The notes beneath the pieces were generated by a model. It was not told the origin of the DNA. It worked only from the letters and a program-made list of their open reading frames with translations, and did no database searches. From Pomphorhynchus laevis (Eukaryota > Acanthocephala > Palaeacanthocephala > Echinorhynchida > Pomphorhynchidae): a stretch of 64,000 nucleotides of DNA. Every line of letters starts with the position of its first letter. Position 1 is the stretch's first letter. Where the stretch lies: positions 19,485 to 83,484 of the forward strand of contig WNNJ02003838.1 in NCBI GenBank assembly GCA_012934845.2, written 5' to 3'. Below are positions 1 through 12,207 of the stretch, piece after piece. The translations under genes were made by a program, and so were the position numbers.

Positions 1-140
1 GCAACGCTTGCCGTTTATCCTGCAAAGATGTTTCTCCTCTATAGAGACGGCGGTGTTTCGTTCGCCTTTAACGAATTCGAAGCAACTCTTCCAATTTACG
101 CCTACCGTTGAATTCCAGAACATTTGGAAGTTTGGTAGTC

Positions 141-383
141 AAAAAAGCGAGCATGTATAATGAGATTTTCCCTTCACGGATTTCATGGATCAATCCACAA
201 AAGCTTATTTCCATAATCGTCAGAACACGACTCTATTACGTTATAAACAAGATTGTCGCGTATATAAGCAGCTACACCGCCACCTCTAGAGATTTTTCGA
301 TAACAGCAAACTATCGTATAATCGTGAATACCGACTTCAGAATCCAGAAAGCGAGCATGTATAATAAGATTTTCTCTTGACGG
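141..383 (+). repeat. Short direct repeat pair
   Basis: A segment of about 30 bases containing GCGAGCATGTATAAT occurs at 141-175 and again at 346-383, with a few mismatches. Each copy is followed by a similar GATTTTC...GACGG or CACGG tail. The sequence between the copies has no recognisable gene. It looks like debris of a dispersed repeat; function unknown. Confidence 0.5.
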
Positions 384-435
384 TTTTCTTGGAAAGTTTT
401 GCTCAAATAGAATTATGTGCCATACACCAGAATCC

Positions 436-753
436 GCCTGTATTTGAAAATACTGTTTATGTATGTGGCAACAGCTCTTAAATGCATTTATTTGAAAACA
501 CTATCCCTATTGCAGCTTCAATGTGTCCTCTAAGTGGAGTTCTACAAAACATTGTGATATACTTGCTCGTAAGGTTGCTTTTTGTATGAGTTCGATTATC
601 TTTTACGTTCAACAGACTACGCTACTGCCATGAAATAATTTCAAATGATGATTATTCCAAGGATGATTATGCCTGTATTTGAAAATACTGTTTATGTATG
701 TGCCAACAGCTCTTAAATGCATTTATTTGAAAACACTATCCCTATTGCAGCTT
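436..753 (+). repeat. Direct repeat, about 82 bases, two copies
   Basis: An 82-base segment starting GCCTGTATTTGAAAATAC and ending in ATTGCAGCTT is present at 436-517 and 671-753, nearly identical. The second copy continues into a segment (about 740-870) that is present again, inverted, at about 54355-54500. I read this as fragments of one dispersed repeat. No coding potential seen. Confidence 0.6.
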
Positions 754-950
754 AATGATCTGTGAATTAACATTATTAATTTGGTAGATGTTTGCCTATT
801 AACGTTGTAATAACGGTTGATGTTGATCCTTCCTAATCGCCCGTGGCTGCAGAGGATAATTATTTTAAATAAATTATCTCAGATTTTCATTAAGATGACA
901 CCCAGAAACACTTAAATAGTATAACCATAGGGACGACATTCCATGATCAT

Positions 951-1022
951 GGAGATGCTGGGTATCGATCCCAGTACCTCCCGCATGCTAAGCGGGCGCT
1001 CTACCATCTGAGCTACATCCCC
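951..1022 (-). tRNA. tRNA-Ala (anticodon AGC)
   Basis: On the minus strand a 72-nucleotide cloverleaf can be folded. The acceptor is GGGGATG with CATCTCC, including one G-U pair. An A-box-like stretch TAGCTCAGATGG follows, then an anticodon arm with AGC at 989-987 and a T arm GGGATCGATACCC matching a polymerase III B box. AGC reads GCU, alanine. No intron is seen, and CCA is not encoded, as expected for a eukaryotic gene. I see no run of four or more T within about 50 bases of the 3' end on the minus strand, which is unusual for polymerase III termination. A pseudogene or tRNA-derived repeat copy is therefore possible, although the fold itself is intact. Confidence 0.85.
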
Positions 1023-2245
1023 GAACACGTTTAATAATTTCTTAAAATATTAACAGTTAAACAATAATGTTAAAACAAATTTATTTGCAAAAATAAAATT
1101 TTAAATTATTTTTATATTTTACAAACGCTATTTATATTATACCGTTGACTTTTATTATTTATCACTGACGAATATTAAACTGGACTATTTTAAATAAAAA
1201 TACGATTGTTTTTAATAAGTAGTGCTTTTCTTAGACATCGTTTTACTTCACATTTTTGGCCTGATAATTATGGATGATTCTATCCGCAAATAATAACATT
1301 TAATCTAAGACACGATGGAATAGGAATAAATGACACAGCTGATTCCCCAGAATTGGAATTTACTACATCAATACAGATGTGCAGCCTTTAATCGATGGAT
1401 TAATTTAAATAAATTGTCTCAGATTAAAAATAATCTGAAACAATTTAAAAATAATATTTTATAATTATTTAAAAATAATTAATTTAACTAAATAAAAATT
1501 AGTTAAAAAAGTAAGTTAATTTTTTAGTAATTTTTAAATAATTATAATGTTTTAAGCCGACTTAAAAGAGTTCGTAATTTTATTACTCAAATTAAAATTT
1601 AAGATAATCAAAATAATTATAGCAATACTTTTAATTCCAGTATTTGTTATTATTAATATTATAAATATAATATAACTTAAAAAACCTAAAGATAAAATTA
1701 AAACAATTGGCTCGCTCCACTCTTCGCTCAGTTATTACTTAACGCTCGCTCCACTCTTCGATCCTGAATTCTATTTGAACTTATGCAAACTAACACAAAC
1801 TATATACTAACGAAAAACCATCCAACATTTGGTCCAACAATTCAGAGCAGGGGCTGCAAAAGTGCATCATCTACCCATAACTGTTTCAATTGATCAGCAC
1901 CTAAATGCTTAAATCCGATCCTCCTCAGAATTTTCCCAATGACCTCAATCAGAGAGACGTAATAGTGAATCACAAAATTTGATGTCCTTACCTTGTTGTA
2001 ATGCCTTAAAAGATTTTATTGTGAAATAAAAGGGATATTGACTACCGTGGGCATGACAATATCATACTTCAACTTGTTTTTGTTAGTTGTCAATTAATAC
2101 TTCAAATGTTTTATCGAGAAAAGTGGGTGATCGTCGTAAACCATGTGAAAACGTTAACAAACATGTGAATAGTAACCATTTGTAGATGGGGTGTGCCATA
2201 ATCAAGATCTCCTCAGCAGGACAAACTACAAAGTGACGGATACAC
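1023..2245. other. A+T-rich stretch without recognisable gene
   Basis: Mostly A/T-rich sequence with short direct repeats. One unit resembling AAATAAATTGTCTCAGATT occurs near 862-885 and near 1405-1430, and a doublet built on CTCGCTCCACTCTTCG lies near 1711-1760. I see no exon-like open frame with splice sites. Confidence 0.4.
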
Positions 2246-2261
2246 AAAGACACAACAAGGT

Positions 2262-3037
2262 AATGTTCAAATTATAAAATTGGTGCAATTGAACAGGATT
2301 CGAAAGGCAACCAAATTACTAAAGAATTAAGGTAAGCATTGATGCATACACAATGTTAATGATTAGTAGAAAATAAATATGTGCGTATAATGAACTGCAC
2401 AAATTACATAAAATGTATTGATTTCAGACAAAAATTATTATTTAACGTAATCTCAGCCTAAAAGTTGAAATCTTGATAAACCCGGATGGCATTAATTTAA
2501 TAATGATTCCAGAAAGATTTAAAACAAGTTTAAACAGCAAATTTTCGGTAACAAACTGTTACCATCGTCAGACTGAACACAAAATTTGTGATAACTGGGC
2601 TAAAATTAAACGTGGTATCGAGTCGTTAAATAATAATTGCACATTTTGTAGGCAAGTAGAAAATAAACTCTTAAATTTCGCACTAGAGACATCGGTTAAT
2701 GAACTTAAACATAGCCAAAAAAACTGTCTACATTTGGCATTTGAAATGATTCTCTGCTAAGGATACTTATTTGTATTATGATTTGATAAGACAGGTGGAA
2801 GAACGCTGTATGAAAGCATTAGAACGAATACGAGATTGATACATACACAAAATTTACAAGATGATTCACAAAGATTCTGCTAACCGCCTGCATTTAAATG
2901 CTATTGATTATAAATACCTGTACAGTTTGTATAATAAGGACGTAGGCTTGTCTGCCATATATAGTAGCCACAATATCGTAGCGAGTAGTTCACTGCGGAG
3001 GCAACTTTACGAAAATAAAATCTATTAAGAAAATAAA
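2262..3037 (+). pseudogene. Unrecognised coding relic on the plus strand
   Basis: A protein-like reading runs through this stretch but is interrupted. A first open segment ends in a good donor (ATTAAG|GTAAGC, about 2330). An acceptor TTTCAG| follows near 2427. The longest open part is 2473-2760, with Cys-x-x-Cys (CTFC) and a helical, charged character. Coding resumes one frame over at about 2755, passes a TGA at about 2837 and ends at TAA near 3030, beside AATAAA-like signals. With one frameshift and two or three stops it reads as a decayed gene or retrocopy of about 230 codons. I do not recognise the family; a long-helix structural protein is possible. It converges on the minus-strand gene ending at 3381. 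Confidence 0.35.
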
Positions 3038-3380
3038 GTCTATTTTTCATTCCTTTTATCGCCATGACTTCTTAATTGGCGTCTAACAGGATTATTATAA
3101 TATAGTTGTTTAATATGTATTATACTACTTCTGCCAATTCCTTGTACCACGTCATTAAATCCTAATGGGTACATGGAATTAAGCGATTTAATCCAAAAAT
3201 CTTCTTTTTCTAATAGTTTTTGATTTAATATTGAAATGTTTTCTTCGATAATATGTATTATATTTTAGCAGTAGCTGCTGTAATAAGATACTTAAAAAAC
3301 GTTTTCTTTTTTTGACAAAACTCCGAATAAATTTGCTTGGTTTAAATTTATACAGAATCTGTTCAGCAAAAAATTGATTA

Positions 3381-3851
3381 TTAAATGATAACATCTTGAA
3401 CTAAACTTTCAGTCAATGAAAAATAACTTACCTAAAGGTTTATTAATTTTATTGCTGTCTGTATTTTTATTTTGCTTCGATAAAGCTGAAACCTGTTTTT
3501 CCCCATTCTTTGCTTTGATACCCTTCATTTTGCCGGGATATGTTCTTCGAGTAACCTTAATATTGGATTTCATATGATTGCTTGCAATTTTAGGTTTCTG
3601 TGAATGCGGTAAGTGATTTTCACAAAGACTATCGCTTCGTAGACTTTTCAACACATTAATGTAAGAAGATAACAGCTTATTAGTATTAGGTTGATGCGAT
3701 CTGTCAGTTTTCGAATCTTGAGGCAATTCAGATAATTTTAGTTTTGATGATTTTGTTATGTGTTCATCATCTTCTACTACTTGTAACGTCTTTTCACTAT
3801 CTGAATCGATTGACTGAATGTTTGAAACAGTTGAAAGAGCGCGCGCACAAT
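3381..3851 (-). CDS. Last two exons of an unrecognised Ser/Lys-rich protein
   Basis: The large exon 3851-3432 has an acceptor TATTTAG| and a donor TTTAG|GTAAG. It encodes about 139 residues rich in Ser, Lys, Asn and Asp, with an acidic patch (SIDSDSEKTLQVVEDDEH), a hydrophobic SYINVLKSL segment and a basic tail (KVTRRTYPGKMKGIK). This composition suits a largely disordered nuclear protein. Its phase fits the exon at 4801-4744. A 31-base intron (3431-3401, GTAAG...TTTAG) joins in phase to a six-codon final exon with TAA at 3383-3381. Reading straight through instead adds FFID and a stop. No family is recognised and no function is assigned. Confidence 0.55.
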
Positions 3852-4743
3852 CTAAATATGAAATATTAAAATACATTATAAAAATAATTGTTAAAAATAA
3901 CTATCATAAAACTACACTATAAAGACCTGATGAGTTAACATAACGCGATAAATTTTTTGATAATTGAGATGCTCTCGATTTCGAGGAAGGAATGCTATGA
4001 CTATTATGATTTAATCTTGTTTGAAAGTTTTCCATTTCAGAATCGATGGATCGAGTTCTCGATATTGTTTCGAGTACTTGTTTACAAACTAAAGATCAAC
4101 ATTAAAGCAAGCATTAAATTTTTCATTACAAATGTTTACAAATAAAAATCTTTAATCAAATAGGCTTCGACAAGTGATGAGGCTTTGCAGTGAATTTTGC
4201 GACGATAGAGTAAATTTCGAAGAACCACTTACTCGAACATCGTCATCAACTATTTAAACCGTTTCTTAACTGTTGGAATCAATTGATTGAGCTTTTTTAT
4301 GATTAAGAGAACGCATATAAATGATTAAAAGACGATAAATAAAGCATTAAGTCGGTTTTTACGCATCAAAATATAAGTGATCACTGTGATTTTAATTAAT
4401 TACAGTTTAATCACAAATAAAAGTAGTATAATAATATTGCTATTGATATTGCCGTTCGTAAAATATTTGTGAATATGAGAGATTTGCTCTGTCTAAAGAT
4501 TGAAAAAAAATTTCATTTGCTGGGTATGGATTTCAAATTCAATAAAGAAAAGATCAACCAGCATGTCTCATTCTAAATCAAAAATTTATAATAGGAAAAT
4601 AAGTTAATGATGCTGATTTAGAAATTTAATTAGTCTGTTACAAAATAATTAATGATTTAAACATCATCAAACACAAATATCATGCCGCCACCAACAAATA
4701 CATAAATCAAAAATGATAAGATTAACACAAACAAACTTACTGC

Positions 4744-4801
4744 CTTTCTTTTCATTATTGGAAAAACTGCATTCACTGTTTTTACCGTGTGATTTTTCGC
4801 C
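4744..4801 (-). CDS. Small exon of the unrecognised Ser/Lys-rich gene
   Basis: The acceptor is CTTGAAG| and the donor GGCA|GTAAG. The exon encodes about 19 polar residues (GEKSHGKNSECSFSNNEK and following). It leaves one base (A), which combines with the first two bases of the exon at 3851, so these two exons are in phase. Its own start is in phase 0, whereas the exon at 6443-6323 leaves one base. At least one short exon between them is therefore missing from my reading, or the model is wrong there. Confidence 0.45.
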
Positions 4802-5062
4802 CTTCAAGAAATTAAGAATTTAATGTAAGAAATTACGAATTTCTTACAGAAGAATATCCAAATAATAAATAGAGAACACGATAAAATTTATTAATTAATT
4901 AAAGATGACCATAGAGAACAAAACTCAACTAACAGCTTACTAATGGTAAACTTAAAGAAACTATCGAATTTCATCTTATGATATCGCAGCTAATTGAAAA
5001 TATAAACTGATTCTTAAAAATCATTTCACTTTTAGAAATGATTTCAATTAAATTTACAAAAT

Positions 5063-6434
5063 GACACTTATTTCATTCAATCTCATTGTCAATAGAGCAG
5101 ACGAGTCGAGTGATCGTCAGCAAACATTAAAGAACCGAAAAGTAAAACGAAAGTACTGGATCATTAGCTAATGATTTGGTCCACATCAGCCATCATAAGC
5201 TTATGTGGATTACATCATTAGCTAATGATAGCTAATGATGGCTGATCAGTCATTATTAATGATGACTGATTTCAACATCAGTCATCCGTTGTTTTTAAGT
5301 CAACATCAGTCCGCTAATGTAGCGGACTGATATTTGTTTAAAAACATAAGATTGATGCTACGTTCAGAATTAAAACAAGTATATTAAGTTAAAATTAAGA
5401 AACGAACAATGGATGACTAGTTTGAAAATTGCAGGTAATTGAAAATATAGACTAGTTCTTAAATTGAAGGTTAGACTTTTCTCTATAAACGCTGATTTAA
5501 TTTCAATTTGCAAAAGTAAAATCAATTGTATTTTGTTCGATTAAATTGTCAATACAACCAAAGAGTTGAAAGATCTTTAGTTAACATTAAAAGGACCAAA
5601 ACGTAAAATGCAGGTATTGGAATAAAATATCAATCCAGAATTTAGAAATAATTTTGCCGTTTACAGATTAACTCAAAAAAATTGTATTTTACAAAATTAT
5701 ATTGAATTATCACAAAACCATGTATCCAATAATAATAGAGAATCTTAGAAATTCTACACAAAAATGAGTAACATATGATTAGCTATATCTTCGTAACTCT
5801 ATTTTAAGTTAACTCAATCAATAGATCATGTGTTTGATTTAATTCCGTTACATTTAATCGTGTAATCACAATAGGATATTGCTTAATCAAACAGTTACAG
5901 AATTCTAAAATCGTTAAAAAGTTAATATGGCTCATTCTCTAAATATACGTTCAATTTCATACAATGAGGAAATAATATATTACGATTATTGCAAAAAAAT
6001 GAAGAATTAACAAATTCTAATTCAAAATTATAGAGTATTGCAGCAATAAAACAAATGCATCAACGTTAATGGGCATAAGTAAATCGATAATCCTCTTAAG
6101 GCTGTGTAAATTGCTAAGCAACAATCCATTATCACATAAAACAATGTCGTTGTTTCGCAAATACCAATGTATTTAACATTATTTTTATTTTATGAATCAA
6201 TTACCTCGTCACTTGTTAATTGCCTGGTTGTCGATAAACTAGGAGACCTAACAGAAATTTTTAATTCTAAATTATATAACAGAAACCTTACTAGAAACCT
6301 ATTTGATATAGATGAAACTCACTAGATGCGGTGGAAATCGCTTTCTTGTTACGTTTCGGACGTTGTAAAACGTATTTTGGTAAAGCGTTTGCAGATTCGT
6401 CATCAGAACTTGAAATAAATCGCCTGCTTACAGA
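5063..6434. repeat. Copy 1 of a 1.37-kb near-identical direct duplication
   Basis: This block matches 12208-13579 base for base at a constant offset of 7,145. I noticed only a few differences by eye: a C/T in ..AACCGAAAAG.., and single-base changes in the TTAGCTAATGAT repeats. It contains intron sequence, members of a dispersed repeat family, and all but the first nine bases of the exon at 6443-6323. The right-hand breakpoint falls inside that exon. Such similarity in otherwise decayed DNA implies a very recent duplication, gene conversion, or an assembly artefact. Confidence 0.85.
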
Positions 6435-6443
6435 CTTTTGAAC
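6323..6443 (-). CDS. Exon of the unrecognised gene (duplicated, copy 1)
   Basis: The acceptor is TTGTTCAG| and the donor GCATCTA|GTGAG. The exon is 121 bases and encodes 40 codons plus one base. The peptide starts VQKSVSRRFISSSDDES and ends in a basic run (LQRPKRNKKA), typical of a nuclear localisation or DNA/RNA-contacting tail with phosphorylatable Ser-Asp sites. I do not recognise the protein. The exon is repeated at 13588-13468 with a different first nine bases. Confidence 0.5.
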
Positions 6444-7584
6444 CTGAACAATAGTGAGTTTTTTGAAATAAAACTTTCAGCAAAGAATTGTTGTTAATTT
6501 TGAATTAACAATTCGGCAATGTATCGAACTTCTAACATTTTATTTTACATAAAAAATTAGATTTTACATATGAAATTACAGTAAGATTTGCCAAATATTT
6601 AATAAACAATTAAGCAATGTATCGAACGTTAAGATTATGAGCTACTAAAAACATATTTTTATTATATTTTAATGAAAATATAATATTATAATATTATATT
6701 GTCATTACATATGAAATAACAGTCAAAAACATATTTAAACTCAAGCATATATTTAAAGCTATTAACCTATTTTTTAAATTGTATCGTTTAAATATTAAAA
6801 GTATATAAAAATCATATATGTTATGTATTACAATAGTATGTTATAATAATATATAATATTATATACTATTATATTGTTATAGTAATTACATTATTCATGT
6901 TTTTATATCCAAATATTAGTTAATATACCTTTAAATAGTAATAATCATATCTGTTTTACAATTTTATAAATCTGCTCTGACCATCGGAAACTCGCCAATG
7001 CAGTGTAACAGTCAAAAAATAATAAGATAATGTATCTGTTTACATGAAGATACCGATTTACATTCGCAGAAAAATTTACCTTTTAGGAATTTTATACAAT
7101 TGTAAATTTAAAATTTGTAAATTTTAAATTTGTAAATGTTAAATACTATTGTATTGCAATATTGCGTCAGTGAAGCATGATGAAAAAAGATTAGAATAAA
7201 ACGAAAACGATGTTCCTAATCAATGTTCCAGATCAATACCAATTTGGCAACAAGTATCGAACAAATCCAGAATAATGTAAATATAATAATATTATATAAT
7301 ATAAATAATATTGGCAATAATAATTTTAATAATATTACTACAAATCAAGAATAATGGCATCAAAATGTAAATGTCAACAATGCCATCACTATTATTGTCC
7401 CTATTATTTGATGGGACACTATTGTGTCCCATCACTATTATTGTCAATATCATTATTCATTGATAAAAAAAACCATCATCTTTATCTAGATTGTTTTAAT
7501 ATAAATCAATTTCAAAAGAAATATTTCAAGGGAGATCAATGAAGTTTATTTCTTGATCGCAATCTAGCATGCTCTTCTCGATAT

Positions 7585-10500
7585 ATGATGCGTTGCCGCG
7601 TTAAACTGCCACACTTAGTCTTTGGAATAGAAAAGACGCCGATCGACGTTCGTCGGTAATCCTATTCAATCGCCTGCCAAGTTCATCCAGAAATTTAGTA
7701 ATGTACGGGACGATCGCACCTAAGGACTCTATTACCACCGGTTTGAAAACATATGTCCTTTCGTCGATACATGAATATTTCCTTCGTTTTTAACTTCAGC
7801 TGTGGCTGTCGCAGTGCCTGCGCTGTATGTGACCATGTGTTGGTAATTCTTGGCCAAGGTGTTCGCACGTGATATACCAGACTAGCCAGTTGCCTCTAGA
7901 CCAGGGAACCAACGTGCACCGTCGAGACGCTTTTCATCATTTCGACAAATACCGCTATGTTCCAACTGATTTGGGAAATCGGCTGTCACTAGAACCATGT
8001 CGATAATTCCGTTCACCTCGCTGTGACGTTTATGACGAGGTATCTTGCGTGGGCAGTCAAGGCCATGTGAATCCATAACGTAGTCGTTACGCCGCATTTA
8101 CAAGTATAGGGCTAAAGGAAGCAAATTCCAAGTCTCAGTGCAATTAATATTGAGAAGCTACGGTCGTTCATTCTTGACCCCACTGCAGTAATGGGTAGAG
8201 AGTTGTGGAATTCTCCAGAATGTGGTGAAGCAGCGGCTGAGATACGGGCTCGGTTTACATAAAAGTGCGAACTCGACAGAAGGTCACGTTGGCGTTTTTC
8301 ATAAACTGGATGAGAACATCATATTTGGGATGTATTTTCCAATGTCATCTCACTCGACGTTGAAGTCGTACAGCTGTTAGTAGCCTTGGCGAGCAGTTCG
8401 TCATGCGTTTCTCTCATTGAGAAAGAAGGGTCTCCTAAAATAACACTAGAGAGTTTGTTGGTAAACATTCGGGAGGAAATGTACACAGGGAGCGAAGTGT
8501 CTCGAATTGTGCAAATGTCGATTCCACCATGTTTAACGGGAAGAATTGCTTGTTCTCGTGCGTAATTGTTCACTTGTATGTTGATGACCGATTGAAAAGT
8601 ATCGCGCAACGTTTCATCGTGTCTTTGAGGAGTTAGCTAAGAAACACGAAACAGATCGTAAAAGATACGTAAGCTTAGGAATATTATAAGTTTCTTAAAA
8701 GAAAAGTAGCATCCTGCATTGAGAGTTTTGTCAGACGCAAACTGACTAATTTTAATCTGGAGATAAAACTATCCAGATGATCACTTATAGATTCAACTGA
8801 GCCTATTGGTGATCTTAGAAATGTTGCATTTTCAGAATCAATAGTAATTCATTCGTGCAACTTGTCTAAGAAGACGTCGATTGTACTTTGGTCATTTACT
8901 ATTATCTCGCACTTCGATGGGGTGAGCTCCAATCCAAGTTTTACTCCCAGGAACTAAATAAGGTGAATATCGGCCAGAATATCTTCTATTGCTCCCAATG
9001 TACAATCATCCATATATCAGACCCGGAAAAAAGATTTTTCCCGCTTAGCAATTTCATTTATTGTGAGCGAAAATAGAAAGGGGTCAATCCGATCCCCTCG
9101 TTGAACACCTTCCAGTGAGTCTATAGTGCTATCTCCGTGGAAAAGGCACGATGGGCTATTGTAAAACGTATTGACGAAACAGGATATTCTAAGAAGCTTG
9201 TTCTAAACGCATCGCAACATCTCAGCTCTGCTCAGGCAGATAAAGGCATTTGAGAAATCAAATTTTACCATGACATAACCTGACATGACATAATGCTGTA
9301 GAAAGAATCTGGCGACATATACGGTGGCCTCAGCGCCGTCTGGAACACCTACACTTAATTGATGTGGCACAAAATCGTTATTTAATAAGTCAACTGTGTG
9401 ACGAGCAGCAAGTTAACCCGCAAGTCGACGAAACGAGCATCCGATAGCTATGGGTCGAATGCCGCCTGCTTTCTTTTGTAGAGCCACCAAACGGGCTTCA
9501 ACAAAGATATACCTGATTGGTTCATGAAATTTTCCGAATAGTAGGAGTTGGATGAATGAACAGATAGAATACAATAGTTTGCCACCGGCAATTCCGGCTG
9601 ACGGGTCCGTTGGGTCTTAGAGATGTAGGGGTGCTAGCCAATCTGGTCCGCCCGTAGATGTACTTGGGAAATAATGATGGCATAAATAATTAACTTTCCT
9701 GTTACGGTAAAACTGCGGTTGCATTCGCCTGTGGAGTTTACACAATTCTTCACGTCTTCTGCTATTGTTAGATCAACAGAAGATATAGTATTGTATTCTA
9801 AAACATCGCTAAGCCGGCTATCACAGAAGACTCGCCTCTTTTGACTTCTTGATGGCTTAAGTAAGTGCTTGTCCTGTAAAATTTGCTTCGTCTCTTCTTA
9901 GAGCTCCACGAAAGACTCATCGCTGCTAACAAGTCTAATGACACATATCACATCTCCATCTGCCAATTTCTCTGTTACTCTCTTGCTTAGCCACTCCGAC
10001 TCTTGGTTAGGTACTTTCGATTTTCTGATTCTATAAGAGTTTTGGTGCCGAGCTGAGCACTGAGAGATAATACCGTCGAAAGACATACAGGCTTCTTTGA
10101 ACAAAACTATTAAACTGTTCTCGTAATTGCCATCTGTCGATGGAGGAACCCAAAGTGCTATCATCGGAAAGGAAAGCAGGGAAATCCATGCCTGCTCGTT
10201 GCTGGCGTCCGATACAATTTCCCACAATAGCATAGAGAGATAAATCGATATTGTCGGACGGCCAGCGCGTGGTATTTTTCGCGCCAAACGCACGTTTTTG
10301 CGCATTAATTGATCAAGGCTCAAATACGTTCAGCCCAAACTTATATCCGAACCTTCAACCTTACAGTCTTGTGGCTTTGTTGAACGCTAGCACCGCCCCA
10401 ATTGAATACATACGGGGGCTGACCAGCACCTTGACAACTCATGCCAGTTCCATGTTTGCATAACACGCCCTTCGACGTTATTGAAAAAACTACAAGACAA

Positions 10501-10607
10501 GTGAGACATTCTCCACGTTTGTCGGTCTGGCAGACTGGTTGTTGGACTGTTACTTGTCTTCGTCCTGATTGATTTTCGAATCCGTCGTCCAACCGCAACC
10601 TTTCCAT
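7585..10607 (-). mobile_element. Decayed LINE (non-LTR retrotransposon), minus strand
   Basis: Translating the minus strand in shifting frames gives the hallmarks of a widespread invertebrate LINE-type RT in the correct order. These are an ARKIPRAGRP-like segment with an LLSFP block (10323-9898); a GGIRPIAIGCSFRRLAG block (about 9460); VKFDFSNAF (about 9270); EGVQRGDRIDP (about 9110); the catalytic YMDDCTLG (about 9010); a LPVKHGGIDI thumb (8609-8319); and a C-terminal CG..DSHGLDCP...RH...N.II domain (8097-7882), ending at TAA 7603-7601. Several stops and frameshifts make it inactive, though YMDD is kept. The clade is left open. The region 10341-10607, with HGTGMSCQG, is probably its N-terminal part. 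Confidence 0.8.
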
Positions 10608-10609
10608 TC

Positions 10610-12207
10610 AGTAATATAGTTTGTTTTGGCTAGTCGTTGACTGCAGTTGTAAGTTTTATTATGTAATCAGTTGATCGATACTTATAGCTTTTATCCAATA
10701 ATTGTATTGCTTCTAATCCCTTTATAATGGTTTGACTATTGTATGTTATATTATCTCACAAACGTATTTTTTATCATTTTTATAGTTTTGGCAATTACAT
10801 AGACAGCATAACGGAGAATAGTAAATTTTCTTTTGTAAAATCTCATATATAATCGAACATATTTGTAATCGAACGCACACTTAAACAGTGTTTAAAGCTC
10901 GAAAAGCAGAACAACAGTTAATCGGAATCATCAGATTGAATTTAGGATAACCTATGAGCATGGCAGTGCGTATTGAAGTTTAGCAATGCATCAGGCCTTA
11001 AATTCTTTTAGTGCCTGATGCACTAAAATAATGATAGTGTCTGATGTTAAGGTGGCTATGGATGATTATTGTCGTCACGATACTGATGAGCTCTGTCGTC
11101 ACACATCGGATGACTGAACATACGTAGCAACTTTGAATATTGCAAGAATAATTGGGTTCTATTTTTTGTTTGATGAGGATATCTGCCTGATGTTTATGCC
11201 TCCTTGTGGAGAAAACAGTTATTTTTTATGAATACACCAAAAAGGTGTTTCAGGGCAGGTGTAACAACAAATTATATTACATATAAATCAATTATAAAAG
11301 TTATTTGTAAATCTTTGAGCTTTTGTTACTGAAACTTAAACAATTTATCCGAAATGATCTTTTTCAAAAATCACGCAGACAGGCAAAACGTTTGATTTTG
11401 TTAATGTAATTAAAATTATATCAGAATTAGTTGACTTTACTAATTACTGAGTATACCAGTGGGTGTCCAAGGACAGGTATAACAATAAATTTTATTTCGT
11501 ATATTTGTACACTTGAACATGCCCATGTAAAACAGCATTTCTATTAAAAGGAATTAAAATTTATCGAAATTTAAATTTTTGACATAGCTATTGATGATTT
11601 AATAACTATGTTTCACGTAATTATTGGATCAGGACGTTTCAAGTTTCGGTCCTTTTAATGTTGGCTGACGATCACTCAACTCGTTTGTTTTACTTACATT
11701 TAAATTGAACACAATACTTAATAAAATTTTAATTTTGCAAATTTAATTGAAATTTAATCAAATTAATTGACTTTATTAATTACAGATCCAATCCAAGTTA
11801 AATATTTAATAAGAAATTGAAATAAGAAATGATTTTAATTAAATTTGCAAAAGTCAAATAAAATGTATTCCATTAAATCAAATGGTCAATACACAAATGA
11901 TCGTCAGCCAACATTAAAAAATCCAAAACGTGAGACGTAGGTATTAGATCCGTAGCTGATGAGGTGCACCAGTACTGAGATGTAGCGTACTGCTGTTGGC
12001 TTATAGTATTGAAGCAAAGTGCAGTTTCATCAAAAATTTCAATTGTAGCAATGACTTCACAATTTAATTAACTTAAAATTTGGAAGCGAATTATAAATGA
12101 CTAATTCGATAATTATAATAAATTGCAAAAATAGGTAGCTTTTCGAATTGAAGGTTGCATATATCCTTATCAAAGCTGATTTTAATTAAATTTACAAAAT
12201 GTTAGAT
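10610..12207. other. Repeat-rich stretch without recognisable gene
   Basis: A+T-rich DNA containing a segment (about 11330-11400) matching the Penelope flank near 25000-25150 (TTTTTCAAAAATCACGCAG followed by GGCAAAACG). It also holds members of the repeat family with CTGATGAGGTCCACCAATAC near 11620-11720 (minus) and 11860-12010 (plus). No exon-like reading frame was found. Confidence 0.45.

Noticed and set aside
7354-7542. Cys/His-rich plus-strand open frame (CKCQQCHHYYCPYY) as a small zinc protein
   Set aside because: Built from simple CATCACTATTATTGTCCC repeats; no start or splice support.
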